Source of the DNA: Aspidapion aeneum
Taxonomy: Eukaryota > Arthropoda > Insecta > Coleoptera > Brentidae
Assembly (NCBI GenBank): GCA_963576565.1
Contig: OY755039.1
Location: 143,537,369-143,601,368 of the forward strand
Length of the DNA stretch: 64,000 nucleotides
Direction of reading: 5' to 3'
Numbering within the stretch: position 1 is the stretch's first letter; every line of letters begins with the position of its first letter. Below, piece by piece: positions 12,741 through 23,328 of this stretch. The notes under the pieces are model-generated. The model was given only the letters and a program-made list of their open reading frames with translations. It was not told where the DNA came from and did no database searches. Both the position numbers and the translations under genes were made by a program.

Positions 12741-13027
12741 ACAATGTATGGAAAAAATCTGATAACACCATTTTTAATAGCTCAAAATCAGTAAGGTGAA
12801 AACCGTAGAGCGCCATCTTTACTAAAAACCGAGTTTTTCATTATAGCCGATTGAAAATGGGACACGCTATACCTACTATAAATTTGTGTAGTGTCCTAAT
12901 CACAGATTTGAGGGGGAGGTAATGTGGTAATAAGGTATTTGACAAATTTTAGAAAATAGTTTAGAACGATACATAGATCCCTAATTTGCTACGCAAAATT
13001 ATTAAAATAGTATATTTTATCATGACT
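12741..13027. other. Spacer before the LTR retrotransposon
   Basis: AT-rich DNA with no recognised feature apart from the target site ACAT used by the retrotransposon. Confidence 0.5.
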
Positions 13028-13031
13028 ACAT

Positions 13032-14960
13032 TGTAGCATTTTTATTTCCCAGCCCTTATTTTCTTAAAAATGCTACATTCGACTATTTTTAGTACATTAA
13101 ATTTTATTTAAAAACATTTTATTATCATAAATAATTTTATAATAATTTGTATATTTTTTTATAGTAGTAAAGACGAGATGTCTTATATAATTCATTAAAT
13201 TTAATCTGCAACATTTCATCATGATCATTAAATGTGCAAAACCTTTTGACGGTCACTGGCAAAATTTTAGTTTTAATTTAAAATAATAAACTTGTTAGGA
13301 GCCACTGGTCACGGTTTTCAAATATCGAGAAAATACATGGTGCATCTACATCGAACAAATGCGAGGACATTTTTTGCTCCTGAGTTTGGAGATCTGGGGG
13401 CAAACTTGCTGCACGGAGACAAAGGTTTCAGTGTGGGAAATATCGGCCAACTATATGTGTGATTTTCAAATCGCCACCGGCAGATTTTCTCACAGCTCAC
13501 ATTTAAGTGATTTCAATTGAAAGTTCTGATGAGCTGTATTTAGTTAAAACCATATTCTGTTTTTGTGTTGAGTGAAGGATTATCTGAAATTATGTAAGTA
13601 CCTACTTATATTCTTTATAAATTTATCCGTTTATTGTTTGTGCTTGTCGAAAGACATCCTCAAAATTTAGCCTTACTAATGTGAGATTTTTTTCCTTGCT
13701 CACAGGCTATCTTGGTATCAATGAGCGCAGCGGTGTTGCTGTCTTGGTTGCTGTGTTGCAAAATCAATTTTACCTGTTGCTGCCAGAAAGCGATTTATTT
13801 TCCCAACAACTTCCTCGATATTAAAACTATGTGGAGAGCTTATCTTTAGGAGTTACCCTCAAGGTTGAGGTAAGGAAAAATAAACTCTATATTTCTATCT
13901 CTTAACAATTAAATAAAAATACTCTGAAGACTTAAGAAAATAAACTTTTATTCAAAATAAAATTAACATGTATATTCTAAAATTAATAAACTAACAAATT
14001 ACATGGTGCTAATATAGAGAAACTAAGTAAGATATTTTCTCTATATAGGGTGCCAGGTACGAGTCAAAGCTTAGTCACAAGATACGTGTCAAGAGTCAAC
14101 ATTTGTCTTGCCAGATAGAAGTCAAAGTTTAGAGTAAAACCTCGTAGTCAAAAGTTACGTCATTATGAAACGGGTCATTGCATGACCAGATTACTTCTGT
14201 CACCAGTACGCGGCAGAAATACAGCTATTTCCACTACATGGAGCTTAAAGAAGTTATGGTTTTGCAGGTTTTTATAAAGAAATAAGTCACGCACAGATGT
14301 GTACATTTTCGCTATTATTTTATAGAATCTCTATTTTTTTTAGAGATGATTTTGATAAAAAGTACAGTTTAAAATCTGCGCTGCGCCTACTTAAAATTCA
14401 TGAATTTTTACAGGTTGCCTCCGCTTGCGTTACGTAAATTGCGGTGATGATAACACGTCAAAATCATCTTAGATTTAATTTTTTTGGTATTTTCTAGGTT
14501 AAAACTTAGGGAAAGACTAGAATAAAATATTGTTACTTTCGTAAAATCTTTTTCAGGTTTTAGACAATAAATTTAGAAACTGTCATATAATCACATTTAT
14601 TTTAATTTATAAAATATCCATTACCTACCTACACAGTCAGTATTTAATATATTTAGTTCTGGAGATATTTAACTGACTTCAGTTAATTAAATATCACCAG
14701 ATTACAATAATCTCGAGAACATAATGACCATCCAATCAAATTAAATAATACTGGGTTTCCTAATTTTACCAGATATGATCTTTAGTTCCCGAGATATTTA
14801 TATACATAAAATTGGGTGGCGCTCAACATTTTTGTTAAGGTAAATAATTCATATTTTCAATTACCTTCTCTGTTAATTTTTGTACCACTTTATTCAAATT
14901 CCACAGTGCTCTCCGGCGAACAGCTACCGTAGCTATGTTAGCTGTCTAAAAAACGCTACA
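13032..14960 (+). repeat. 5' LTR, 1929 bp
   Basis: It begins TGTAGCATTTTT and ends AAAAAACGCTACA, so it has TG...CA type ends with the inverted repeat TGTAGC/GCTACA. It matches 21055-22983 at a constant offset of 8023. The differences seen are 13103 T versus 21126 G, 14365 C versus 22388 G, and 14403 A versus 22426 G. Several AATAAA words are possible polyadenylation signals. I cannot assign a transcription start. Confidence 0.96.
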
Positions 14961-14968
14961 CATATTTA

Positions 14969-14987
14969 TGGCGCCCAACGTGGGGCT
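14969..14987 (+). promoter_or_regulatory. Primer-binding site for tRNA-Lys(CTT)
   Basis: TGGCGCCCAACGTGGGGCT lies 8 bp after the 5' LTR. It is complementary over 19 nt to the 3' end (with CCA) of metazoan tRNA-Lys(CTT), the primer also used by gypsy-type elements and several retroviruses. tRNA complementarity is from knowledge of that tRNA. Confidence 0.9.
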
Positions 14988-16077
14988 TTCATATAAAACC
15001 AAGCTTAGCAGAGTGGGAAGAGGAACTACAAAATATTTTTTTATTTGAAAAAAATTTTCCTTGTTATTTTTGAAGTTATTTTTTTGATAAACTGACTGTA
15101 GGCAAGGTGTGTTTTATATATAACTAGAGAACGAGATCTAATAGCAAAATAGAAATCAATTTTTTTAAACAGAAAATATTTTATTCTAGTCAAATAAATA
15201 AAAGTTTTTCTATACAGGCTTTAAAAATAATTCTTGCTGCTTAAAATTAAAAGTAGCATGCAAAAGAAAAATGTGGCTCATAAAAAGTTATGTTTTTTGC
15301 GCTTGACAACAACACTTTATAAAAATCGATTGTATTTTTTTAAACAAGAAAACTTGACGCGGTCTTGTTTTTTAATTTAACATTTCGAGGCGTATTATTT
15401 TATTTTAGGTGACCATAAGAGTCAATGCATTATAGAGATTTAGCGTACGTAAATAGCGTAGCATTAGAGAGATATTGCAAAAAAATTTATACGCTATTTG
15501 GTTGACTCGTGTCCGGCAAAATTTGGTAATATTGAGTTTGAGCTTATATGATTTTAGGTATTTTTTTTGAAAGCTCAAAAATTTTTTTTGACAGCTTAAT
15601 TTTTTGAAAGCATTAAATTATAGCTTGGATATTGTCCAAATTTATTTGCATAGGTTCGCTAGAACATTAGATTTTAAAACTTGAATATGTAAATGCGGCT
15701 TTTACAAAGAAGGTTTAGTAAAACCTAACTTTTTATTATCTAGGGATTTCGATCGCTATTTTGATACCCCAAAGATTTTTTTTAAAATTGCATAAATATT
15801 TTTTTATCATTTTCCTATGAGAACTAGCGAGCGACTGCTACTGAGAAATTAGAAATTTTTATTTTCTGTAACAAAAGATCATTAAATTGATACCACACAA
15901 AAATAAAAAAAAATTTAACTTCGTTTTTTTGATTTTTTTGTGGCAAAGACTTTATACTTTTTGTATTCCGCAAATATTTTCTATAAATTGATATCCCTCA
16001 AAATAATTTTCATTTAATTTTTTTTAACTATATAGTTTCAAAATCGAATCATTCATATATTTTAAAACATTTTAAAA
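14988..16077 (+). other. Untranslated leader of the retrotransposon
   Basis: About 1.1 kb of AT-rich sequence between PBS and gag. It contains no long frame. Packaging signals are expected here in this family, but none can be pointed to. Confidence 0.6.
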
Positions 16078-17484
16078 ATGGATTACGTAATTAAAAGTGC
16101 TTCACACTTGACCGAAGCGGAGTTAGATTATGAACTACAAATTAGAGATGTTGGTATAGCTAGACCTACCCCAGATAAGCGAAAAGTACTTGCGCGTCTT
16201 TTAGCTAAGGAAAAAATTCAACCAGGCAAATGTGTTGTACCAGATGCATATAAATATACATTTTCTATTGAAAAAGAAGCAATTAAGACTTCAGTTGATT
16301 CAATTACAGAACAGATTGAAGATTTTGAAGGAACCTGTCAAGATTCGATTTTTGTCAAACTTTTGTCGCGTATTGCTCACGTGAGCCAGAGGCTCGAACG
16401 ATTAAAAGCTACGGTTACTGATACGGAAGATAATACTGTAGAGGTAACAAATTTTAAAAAGGAAACTAAAGCTACTTATCTTAAATTGGAGGATGATTTG
16501 ATGGAAAAATCAACTAAGGGAAATCAGAGACCGACATCCCCTCTCTTTCCAACTTTTCAAACTCCAGTAATTAATGTTGCACCACCGGTGATTTCTTGTA
16601 ATTCTAAAAATATTCCTATCTCAGAATGGGGTATAAAATTTAACGGAGATCCGAGAAATCTTTATTCATTTTTAGAACGCGTTAGTGAATTGGCAGCTTC
16701 TCGAAAAGTCAGTAATGACGAACTTTTTCAATCAGCAGTTGAGTTTTTTATGAATACAAATGCATTCGCTTGGTATAGGAGAATTAAAAGTACACTTACA
16801 AATTGGGATTCATTGGTAGAGCGATTAAAAAAAGATTTTTTGTTGTCAGAAAATGATGAGGTTGTCTGGACAGAGATTCGGGCAAGGAAGCAAAAACAAA
16901 ACGAGTCTGTTCATATTTTTTGTGGTCATTTGGAAGTTCTGTTTAACAGATTATCTCGTCCTCCTCATGAAAGCACAAAAGTAAAACATGTCCGTAAAAA
17001 TTTATTATTTGGCTATGCTAGTCGTCTTGCTATTTCAGATTTTAATACAGTCGATGAACTGATTGATAGTTGTAGGAAAATTGACGAATCAAATATTTTA
17101 CAGTACGATTCTTTCCACAATATTTCTACCCTTTATGGTAACGATAGAACCGATTCTAATTTTAAATCTAGATATTTCGAATATAAAAAAGAGAATCAAC
17201 AAAAACAATTTAAAAAACATAATGATTTTTCTAAACATAAAAATAATAGAAATTTTAATTTTCAAAAAGAAAGAAATAATTCGAAACCTTTAAATAGAAG
17301 CAATAATGACCTTGAACATTCTGAAGGGCCTTCACAAAGGCACCGAGAACCAATAACTTGTTTCAACTGCGGTCAGTTAAATCATGTTTTTTCTGATTGC
17401 AAATTAAAGAGAAAATTATTTTGTTACAAATGTGGTGCTCCAGATGTTCGAGTTAGCAATTGTCCATCTTGTTCAAAAAACTAA
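16078..17484 (+). CDS. gag: Gag polyprotein of the gypsy element (468 aa)
   Basis: Gag builds the virus-like particle and binds element RNA in the cytoplasm. The start is the first ATG after the leader (16078), in an A-rich context. Residues 1-150 form a charged, helical N-terminal region. Residues about 186-345 match the retrotransposon capsid fold, with FNGDP near 188 and the AWYRR motif at 231-235. A basic, Asn/Lys-rich linker (360-425) precedes two zinc knuckles. The first is a canonical CX2CX4HX4C (residues 428-441). In the second (449-462) the histidine position is occupied by Val457, followed by another CPSC pair, a variant seen in insect gypsy gags. The gene is intact. It ends in a slippery A AAA AAC followed directly by TAA, so a fraction of ribosomes should shift -1 into the middle frame. 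Confidence 0.93.
   Translation: MDYVIKSASHLTEAELDYELQIRDVGIARPTPDKRKVLARLLAKEKIQPGKCVVPDAYKYTFSIEKEAIKTSVDSITEQIEDFEGTCQDSIFVKLLSRIAHVSQRLERLKATVTDTEDNTVEVTNFKKETKATYLKLEDDLMEKSTKGNQRPTSPLFPTFQTPVINVAPPVISCNSKNIPISEWGIKFNGDPRNLYSFLERVSELAASRKVSNDELFQSAVEFFMNTNAFAWYRRIKSTLTNWDSLVERLKKDFLLSENDEVVWTEIRARKQKQNESVHIFCGHLEVLFNRLSRPPHESTKVKHVRKNLLFGYASRLAISDFNTVDELIDSCRKIDESNILQYDSFHNISTLYGNDRTDSNFKSRYFEYKKENQQKQFKKHNDFSKHKNNRNFNFQKERNNSKPLNRSNNDLEHSEGPSQRHREPITCFNCGQLNHVFSDCKLKRKLFCYKCGAPDVRVSNCPSCSKN
17475..17481 (+). promoter_or_regulatory. First -1 frameshift heptamer A AAA AAC
   Basis: In the gag frame the codons are TCA AAA AAC TAA, giving the canonical X XXY YYZ heptamer A AAA AAC immediately upstream of the gag stop. 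After a one-base slip the reading continues AAA AAA CTA AAT into the middle frame. The same heptamer is a known gag-pro shift site in betaretroviruses. A candidate pseudoknot begins 11 nt downstream. Confidence 0.85.
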
Positions 17485-17669
17485 ATAAGAAGGTGCATTT
17501 TAGTGGTTCATGCACTGGTAAGTATTCCGATTTTTCCGTAACCACATCTGTAAATAAAACTCTAAGCAATAAAAATAAATTTAACTTAGTTGATTGGGAA
17601 GAATGGAAAAATACTGTATCAAAATTTTTCAAACAGTCGCGTGTAAATAAAATTTCCCCTTTTTTATAG
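17478..17669 (+). CDS. Middle frame between gag and pol (about 60 codons)
   Basis: This frame is reached from gag by a -1 slip at 17475-17481 and stays open to TAG 17667-17669. It has no usable ATG near its start. It encodes a basic segment rich in Lys, Asn and Ser with LVDWEEWKN near its middle, and lacks the protease DSG triad. It is therefore best seen as a gag-to-protease linker in the fused product, not a separate enzyme. It ends in T TTT TTA directly before its own stop, where a second -1 slip would enter the protease-RT frame. The alternative is that one of the two frame breaks is a mutation in this copy, but the perfect heptamers at both junctions argue against that. Confidence 0.65.
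   Translation, partial: KLNKKVHFSGSCTGKYSDFSVTTSVNKTLSNKNKFNLVDWEEWKNTVSKFFKQSRVNKISPFL
17493..17545 (+). promoter_or_regulatory. Candidate H-type pseudoknot after first slip site
   Basis: Stem 1: GTGCAT (17493-17498) with ATGCAC (17510-17515), extendable by a G-U pair (17492/17516). Stem 2: loop bases GTGGTT (17503-17508) with AACCAC (17540-17545). Loops are 4, 1 and 24 nt, and the spacer from the heptamer is 11 nt. Paired by eye, with no energy calculation. Confidence 0.55.
17660..17666 (+). promoter_or_regulatory. Second -1 frameshift heptamer T TTT TTA
   Basis: In the middle frame the codons are CCT TTT TTA TAG, giving T TTT TTA immediately before the stop. This is the lentiviral-type slip sequence. 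A -1 slip reads TTT TTT ATA GAA into protease. I see no strong stem downstream, only short ones such as CTTA/TAAG near 17691-17707. Confidence 0.75.
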
Positions 17670-18958
17670 AAAAGCCCTTAGATAATCGCCCTTATATACA
17701 AGTTAAGTTATATGATCAAAACATAACCGTTTTATTAGATTCGGGTGCTACTAGTTCCGTAGTAGGTTCCCCTGGAATTGAAATTTTAAAACATTTTGAC
17801 TTGGAGATTAGGCACTCCTCTTTTGAGAAAATTTGTACAGCCGATGGATCTCGTAAAATCGTTGATGGTGAGGTAGATTTACCTATTTATGTAGGCCAAA
17901 CATGTCGAATTGTAAGAGCTTTAGTTGTGTCTGCACTACCCCAAGCTTTCATTTTCGGAAGCGATTTTGCAAAGCTTTTTCAGATTTGTGTGGATTTTAA
18001 AGCAAATTCGTGGCATGTTCAATGCGGTTTTATTGAAAATGAGTTAAATGTTATTTCAGTGCCGGATTCTAATAAAGTTTTTAGTTTTCTGCATTCTTTA
18101 GATTCTTTGAGTGAGTCTGACCGTCTAAGAGCGGAATCAGTTATAAAATCATTTGAAGATATTTCTAGTAAAGACCATATAGGTTGTACTGATCAATTAA
18201 AGTTGACAATTGATACAGGGAGTGCAAAGCCCTTTAGGAAACGTCCGTACCCACTTTCACCCTATATGTCTAAAATTTTGAACGACGAAATTGATGATAT
18301 GTTAAGACTTGGGGTTATAGAACCTTCAAATAGCCCTTGGTGCAGCCCAGTACTACTGGTGAAGAAGGCCAACGGTGAATTTCGCTTCTGCTTCGATGGG
18401 CGTGGCTTAAATGACGTCACAGTTCACGATACATACCCACTACCTAATATAAATTCTATTTTGAGCATGTTAAGAGGTGCTAAGTATATTTCTTCAATCG
18501 ATCTTCGTAAGGCATTTTGGCAAATTCCTCTCGATAATGAATCCACACAAAAAACTGCATTTTCTCTTGTAGGTAGAGGATCCTTTCAGTTTAAAAGGGT
18601 TCCTTTTGGTTTGTGCAATGCTGCGCAAACTCAACAAAGGTTAATTGATTCTATTTTTGGTGCGAAATATCCTAATATCTATTCCTATCTTGATGACCTT
18701 TGTTTGGCCAGTTCGGATTTAGAATCACATTTAAAGTTACTGGAGGAAGTCCGTTTAAAATTGAAAGAGGCAAATCTTACAATTAACCTTGAAAAATCGG
18801 AGTTCTTCAAAACAGAAGTCAAGTTCCTTGGCTTTATTATTGGCTCAAACTCTCTTAGAACAGATCCTGAGAAAGTTTCTTGTATGATTAACTACCCCAG
18901 GCCTCGAACTACCACGGAGATAAAACGTTGGATAGGTCTTTGTTCTTGGTACCGTCGT
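17663..18958 (+). pseudogene. pol: Protease and reverse transcriptase part of pol
   Basis: The frame opens at 17651 and is entered near 17663 by the second slip. The aspartic protease comes first, with LLDSGATSS (Asp codon at 17738) and a later FGSDF flap-side motif. RT follows, with FCFDGRGLND, SSIDLRKAFWQIPL, VPFGLCNAAQ and the catalytic YLDD box at 18686-18697. The RT thumb then runs FLGF...INYPRPR and IKRWIGLCSWYRR. Just after that motif, at about 18958, the frame is lost: a segment of roughly thirty codons that normally links RT to RNase H is missing, and the sequence jumps one frame. Translation would end at TAG/TAA near 19000. Protease and RT core residues are intact, so the damage is limited to this junction. 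Confidence 0.9.
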
Positions 18959-20763
18959 TTGTCAAGGTCAAGCAGCTGTTGGTGTCCGCTCCAGTCTTAG
19001 CACAGCCAGACTACAGTGAGATGTTCACGATACAGTGTGATGCGTCAAATGTAGGTCTAGGTAGTGTTCTGACACAGATTTTAGATGGCGAGGAGAAGGT
19101 AATCGCTTATGCCAGTAGGAGTTTGTCCAGAACAGAGAGAAATTATTCTACTGTAGAAAAGGAGTGTTTGGCAGTAATCTTTGCAATAGAACGTTTTCGC
19201 TGTTACGTAGAAGGTGCAAGTAAGTTCACGGTAATCACAGACTGCTATTCCTTGTTGTGGTTAAATAATATGAAAAATCCAAGTGGTAAGTTGGCTCGAT
19301 GGGCTGTTAAATTAAGAGAACATAATTTCGAATTGGTACACAGAAAGGGTACGTCAAATGTGGTACCTGATGCATTGTCTCGCATTCCTCCGGAAGTATC
19401 GTTAGTTGAGATAGATTTAGAGCAAAATGATAACTGGTATGTAGATCTTCGATCCAAAATTCGTTCTGATCCTGAAATGTTTCCACAGTGGAAAGTTGAT
19501 GGTGATTTAGTTTACAAGTTCATTCCAGAAAAATCTTATGTAAAAACTAGTCTTCCTGAATGGAAATTCTTAGTTCCTAAACATCAGAGAGTAAGCGTGT
19601 TAAAATGTTCTCATGATGAGAAAACTTCAGGACATTTTGGTTTCTTCAAAACTTTGTCTCGTGTACAGGAACTATATTATTGGCCCAAAATGAGAAGAGA
19701 TGTCCTTCGATATTGCAAGTCTTGTAAGGTTTGTGGTTCTCAAAAAGCTTCAAATACTCGACAAATGGGACTCATGGGTAAAGAAAAGAAAATTAGCTAT
19801 CCATTTGAAATGGTTGCCCTTGATCTAATGGGACCTTTTCCTCTGTCAAAGAGAAAAAATCGATTTATTCTTGTAGTTAGCGATTGGTTTACAAAGTACC
19901 AACTAATATGCCCTCTTCGTTCTGCAAAAATTGGTCCAATAAATAAGTTTCTGGAAGAACAAGTATTCTTGGTTTATGGAGTTAGTAATTTGGTAATTGC
20001 AGATAATGGTTGTTTTAAAGCCAAAAGTTTCCGTGATCTTTGTAGCAATTATGGTATTGAAAAGGTTTGGTATACTGCTGTGTATTCACCTCAATGCAAT
20101 TATGTTGAAAGGAATAACCGGACTGCTGGAACAATAATTCGTTGTTTTGTAGAATCACATACAGATTGGGATATTGATATAGCTAAATGTCAACATGCTA
20201 TTAACACTAGTAAGCATGAAGTTCATGGCTACACCCCAGCATTTTTAAATTTCGGTAGACACATTCCTTCACATGCTGATTTTTATAAGTTAACCTCGGG
20301 TTCAATACATAAAGATGTTGAAATTCTCCCAGGCGATAGAAATGGTTATGCTGCAAATTTGAAGGGTATGAAAGAAATTTATTCCGAAGTTAGACAAAAG
20401 CTGCACGCAGCTTATGAGCGAAATAGTAAATCGTATAATTTAAGAAAAAGAGATATTGAGTTTAAAGTAGGAGACTATGTCTGGAGAAGAAATAAAATTC
20501 TCTCAGACGCTGGAAAGCGCTTTATGGCTAAACTTGCTCCTAGGTACATATTATGTACAGTTAAGAAGAAAATCTCTCGTTTAGTGTATGATTTGCGTGA
20601 GGTTGATTCCGGTCGTATGGTTAAAAATTGGCATATAAAAGACCTAAAACCTTATCAAGAATATGATATTAATCAGTCGGATTCTGAAAATCCTTCAGAA
20701 CTCTCTGAACAAGAAAATTTAGACCAAGTCTATCTCTTACCATTGCGGTGCACCAATGTGTAG
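18959..20763 (+). pseudogene. pol: RNase H and integrase part of pol (out of frame with RT)
   Basis: Continuing in another frame, the sequence reads VKVKQLLVSAPVL, then RNase H with IQCDASNVGLG (Asp codon 19039), a Glu in TVEKECLAV and VITDCYSLLWL, and a chromodomain-less integrase. Integrase shows the His-His-Cys-Cys finger (SGHFG...CKSCKVC, to about 19735), then catalytic Asp at 19821 (ALDLMG), Asp at 20002 (ADNG) and Glu at 20107 (YVERNN). There are 34 residues between the second Asp and the Glu, one fewer than the usual 35. A C-terminal GDYVWRR...LAPRYIL segment completes it, and the stop is TAG 20761-20763. It lacks its own start, so it can only be made as part of a fusion that the upstream deletion prevents. 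Confidence 0.9.
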
Positions 20764-21054
20764 GAATAGTTATCCTTCCAATTTCGATTTTCGTGTTTGT
20801 ACATAGCTTTTGGTGTAATTCTTTTGTTGATTTTGTTCTTTGCTTGGAAAGGAACATACCGATTTAGAGCCTACTCCATTATGACCTACCGATTTTGTCT
20901 CCTTTCAGGACGTTTAATACGCGTTAGATATTAAGTTTCAAGTTAAAGGCATAAAGAAATCGACATTAGTTTATTTAAAATAGATTTAATATTTTTGTCA
21001 CGATGATTATGGATCATCAAGACAAAACTATTATTGCTTGTAGGAGGGGGGCTG
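20764..21054 (+). other. Pol-LTR spacer with polypurine tract
   Basis: No envelope frame is present. AGGAGGGGGG (about 21042-21051) lies 3 bp before the 3' LTR and is the expected plus-strand primer. Confidence 0.8.
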
Positions 21055-22983
21055 TGTAGCATTTTTATTTCCCAGCCCTTATTTTCTTAAAAATGCTACA
21101 TTCGACTATTTTTAGTACATTAAATGTTATTTAAAAACATTTTATTATCATAAATAATTTTATAATAATTTGTATATTTTTTTATAGTAGTAAAGACGAG
21201 ATGTCTTATATAATTCATTAAATTTAATCTGCAACATTTCATCATGATCATTAAATGTGCAAAACCTTTTGACGGTCACTGGCAAAATTTTAGTTTTAAT
21301 TTAAAATAATAAACTTGTTAGGAGCCACTGGTCACGGTTTTCAAATATCGAGAAAATACATGGTGCATCTACATCGAACAAATGCGAGGACATTTTTTGC
21401 TCCTGAGTTTGGAGATCTGGGGGCAAACTTGCTGCACGGAGACAAAGGTTTCAGTGTGGGAAATATCGGCCAACTATATGTGTGATTTTCAAATCGCCAC
21501 CGGCAGATTTTCTCACAGCTCACATTTAAGTGATTTCAATTGAAAGTTCTGATGAGCTGTATTTAGTTAAAACCATATTCTGTTTTTGTGTTGAGTGAAG
21601 GATTATCTGAAATTATGTAAGTACCTACTTATATTCTTTATAAATTTATCCGTTTATTGTTTGTGCTTGTCGAAAGACATCCTCAAAATTTAGCCTTACT
21701 AATGTGAGATTTTTTTCCTTGCTCACAGGCTATCTTGGTATCAATGAGCGCAGCGGTGTTGCTGTCTTGGTTGCTGTGTTGCAAAATCAATTTTACCTGT
21801 TGCTGCCAGAAAGCGATTTATTTTCCCAACAACTTCCTCGATATTAAAACTATGTGGAGAGCTTATCTTTAGGAGTTACCCTCAAGGTTGAGGTAAGGAA
21901 AAATAAACTCTATATTTCTATCTCTTAACAATTAAATAAAAATACTCTGAAGACTTAAGAAAATAAACTTTTATTCAAAATAAAATTAACATGTATATTC
22001 TAAAATTAATAAACTAACAAATTACATGGTGCTAATATAGAGAAACTAAGTAAGATATTTTCTCTATATAGGGTGCCAGGTACGAGTCAAAGCTTAGTCA
22101 CAAGATACGTGTCAAGAGTCAACATTTGTCTTGCCAGATAGAAGTCAAAGTTTAGAGTAAAACCTCGTAGTCAAAAGTTACGTCATTATGAAACGGGTCA
22201 TTGCATGACCAGATTACTTCTGTCACCAGTACGCGGCAGAAATACAGCTATTTCCACTACATGGAGCTTAAAGAAGTTATGGTTTTGCAGGTTTTTATAA
22301 AGAAATAAGTCACGCACAGATGTGTACATTTTCGCTATTATTTTATAGAATCTCTATTTTTTTTAGAGATGATTTTGATAAAAAGTAGAGTTTAAAATCT
22401 GCGCTGCGCCTACTTAAAATTCATGGATTTTTACAGGTTGCCTCCGCTTGCGTTACGTAAATTGCGGTGATGATAACACGTCAAAATCATCTTAGATTTA
22501 ATTTTTTTGGTATTTTCTAGGTTAAAACTTAGGGAAAGACTAGAATAAAATATTGTTACTTTCGTAAAATCTTTTTCAGGTTTTAGACAATAAATTTAGA
22601 AACTGTCATATAATCACATTTATTTTAATTTATAAAATATCCATTACCTACCTACACAGTCAGTATTTAATATATTTAGTTCTGGAGATATTTAACTGAC
22701 TTCAGTTAATTAAATATCACCAGATTACAATAATCTCGAGAACATAATGACCATCCAATCAAATTAAATAATACTGGGTTTCCTAATTTTACCAGATATG
22801 ATCTTTAGTTCCCGAGATATTTATATACATAAAATTGGGTGGCGCTCAACATTTTTGTTAAGGTAAATAATTCATATTTTCAATTACCTTCTCTGTTAAT
22901 TTTTGTACCACTTTATTCAAATTCCACAGTGCTCTCCGGCGAACAGCTACCGTAGCTATGTTAGCTGTCTAAAAAACGCTACA
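21055..22983 (+). repeat. 3' LTR, 1929 bp
   Basis: Same length and ends as the 5' LTR. Three substitutions were seen (21126, 22388, 22426). A 60-codon minus-strand frame occurs identically in both LTRs and is explained by their duplication. Confidence 0.96.
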
Positions 22984-22987
22984 ACAT

Positions 22988-23328
22988 TTAAAATCAAGTT
23001 TTATAATTTCCGATTTGAATTTGGCGCTAAAATTTCTAGCATGGCGTTACAATGACGTCACAGCGCAGTAAACTCGCGGACAGATACACGGTATTCAAGT
23101 GTTTATTTGTTTTTGGTCTGTGTTTTTACTGCTTTTTATGTAAATATTACCATCCATAAGAAAATAACACAAAAAATAGGTTCGTTTGAGGCGTTTACTC
23201 TTTTGTGACGTCATTCGCAGCAGATTGGTAGACCGCCTGTTTTGAATCACGTGGCTAATTGTTTTAATTCAATGAATTTATTTAATTAAAATAACTATGA
23301 ATTTGAGAAAAAATTAAACAAAAATAGT
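22988..23328. other. Spacer, nothing recognised
   Basis: AT-rich sequence with a CRE-like TGACGTCA at 23051 and a TGACGTCA at 23206. No gene or repeat boundary could be supported. Confidence 0.45.

Larger units (their letters stand above)
13028..22987 (+). mobile_element. Ty3/gypsy LTR retrotransposon, young but pol-defective
   Basis: The element spans 13032-22983, flanked by ACAT (13028-13031 and 22984-22987). In order it has: 5' LTR, tRNA-Lys PBS, 1.1-kb leader, gag, a short middle frame, protease-RT, RNase H-integrase, polypurine tract and 3' LTR. The order protease-RT-RNase H-integrase and the YLDD box place it in Ty3/gypsy. Only 290 bp separate pol from the 3' LTR, so there is no envelope gene. 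The two LTRs are equal in length and I see three substitutions between them, which implies a recent insertion. Pol carries an out-of-frame deletion, so this copy would need enzymes supplied in trans. Confidence 0.95.

Noticed and set aside
13318..13500. 60-residue minus-strand frame, identical at 21341-21523
   Set aside because: Its duplication is explained by the two LTRs; no domain and no evidence of expression.
14969..14987. tRNA gene fragment
   Set aside because: Only the 3' 19 nt complement is present, directly after an LTR; this is the primer-binding site.
20764..21054. Envelope gene after pol
   Set aside because: Only about 290 bp lie between the pol stop and the 3' LTR, with no open frame; the element is a gypsy-type retrotransposon without env.
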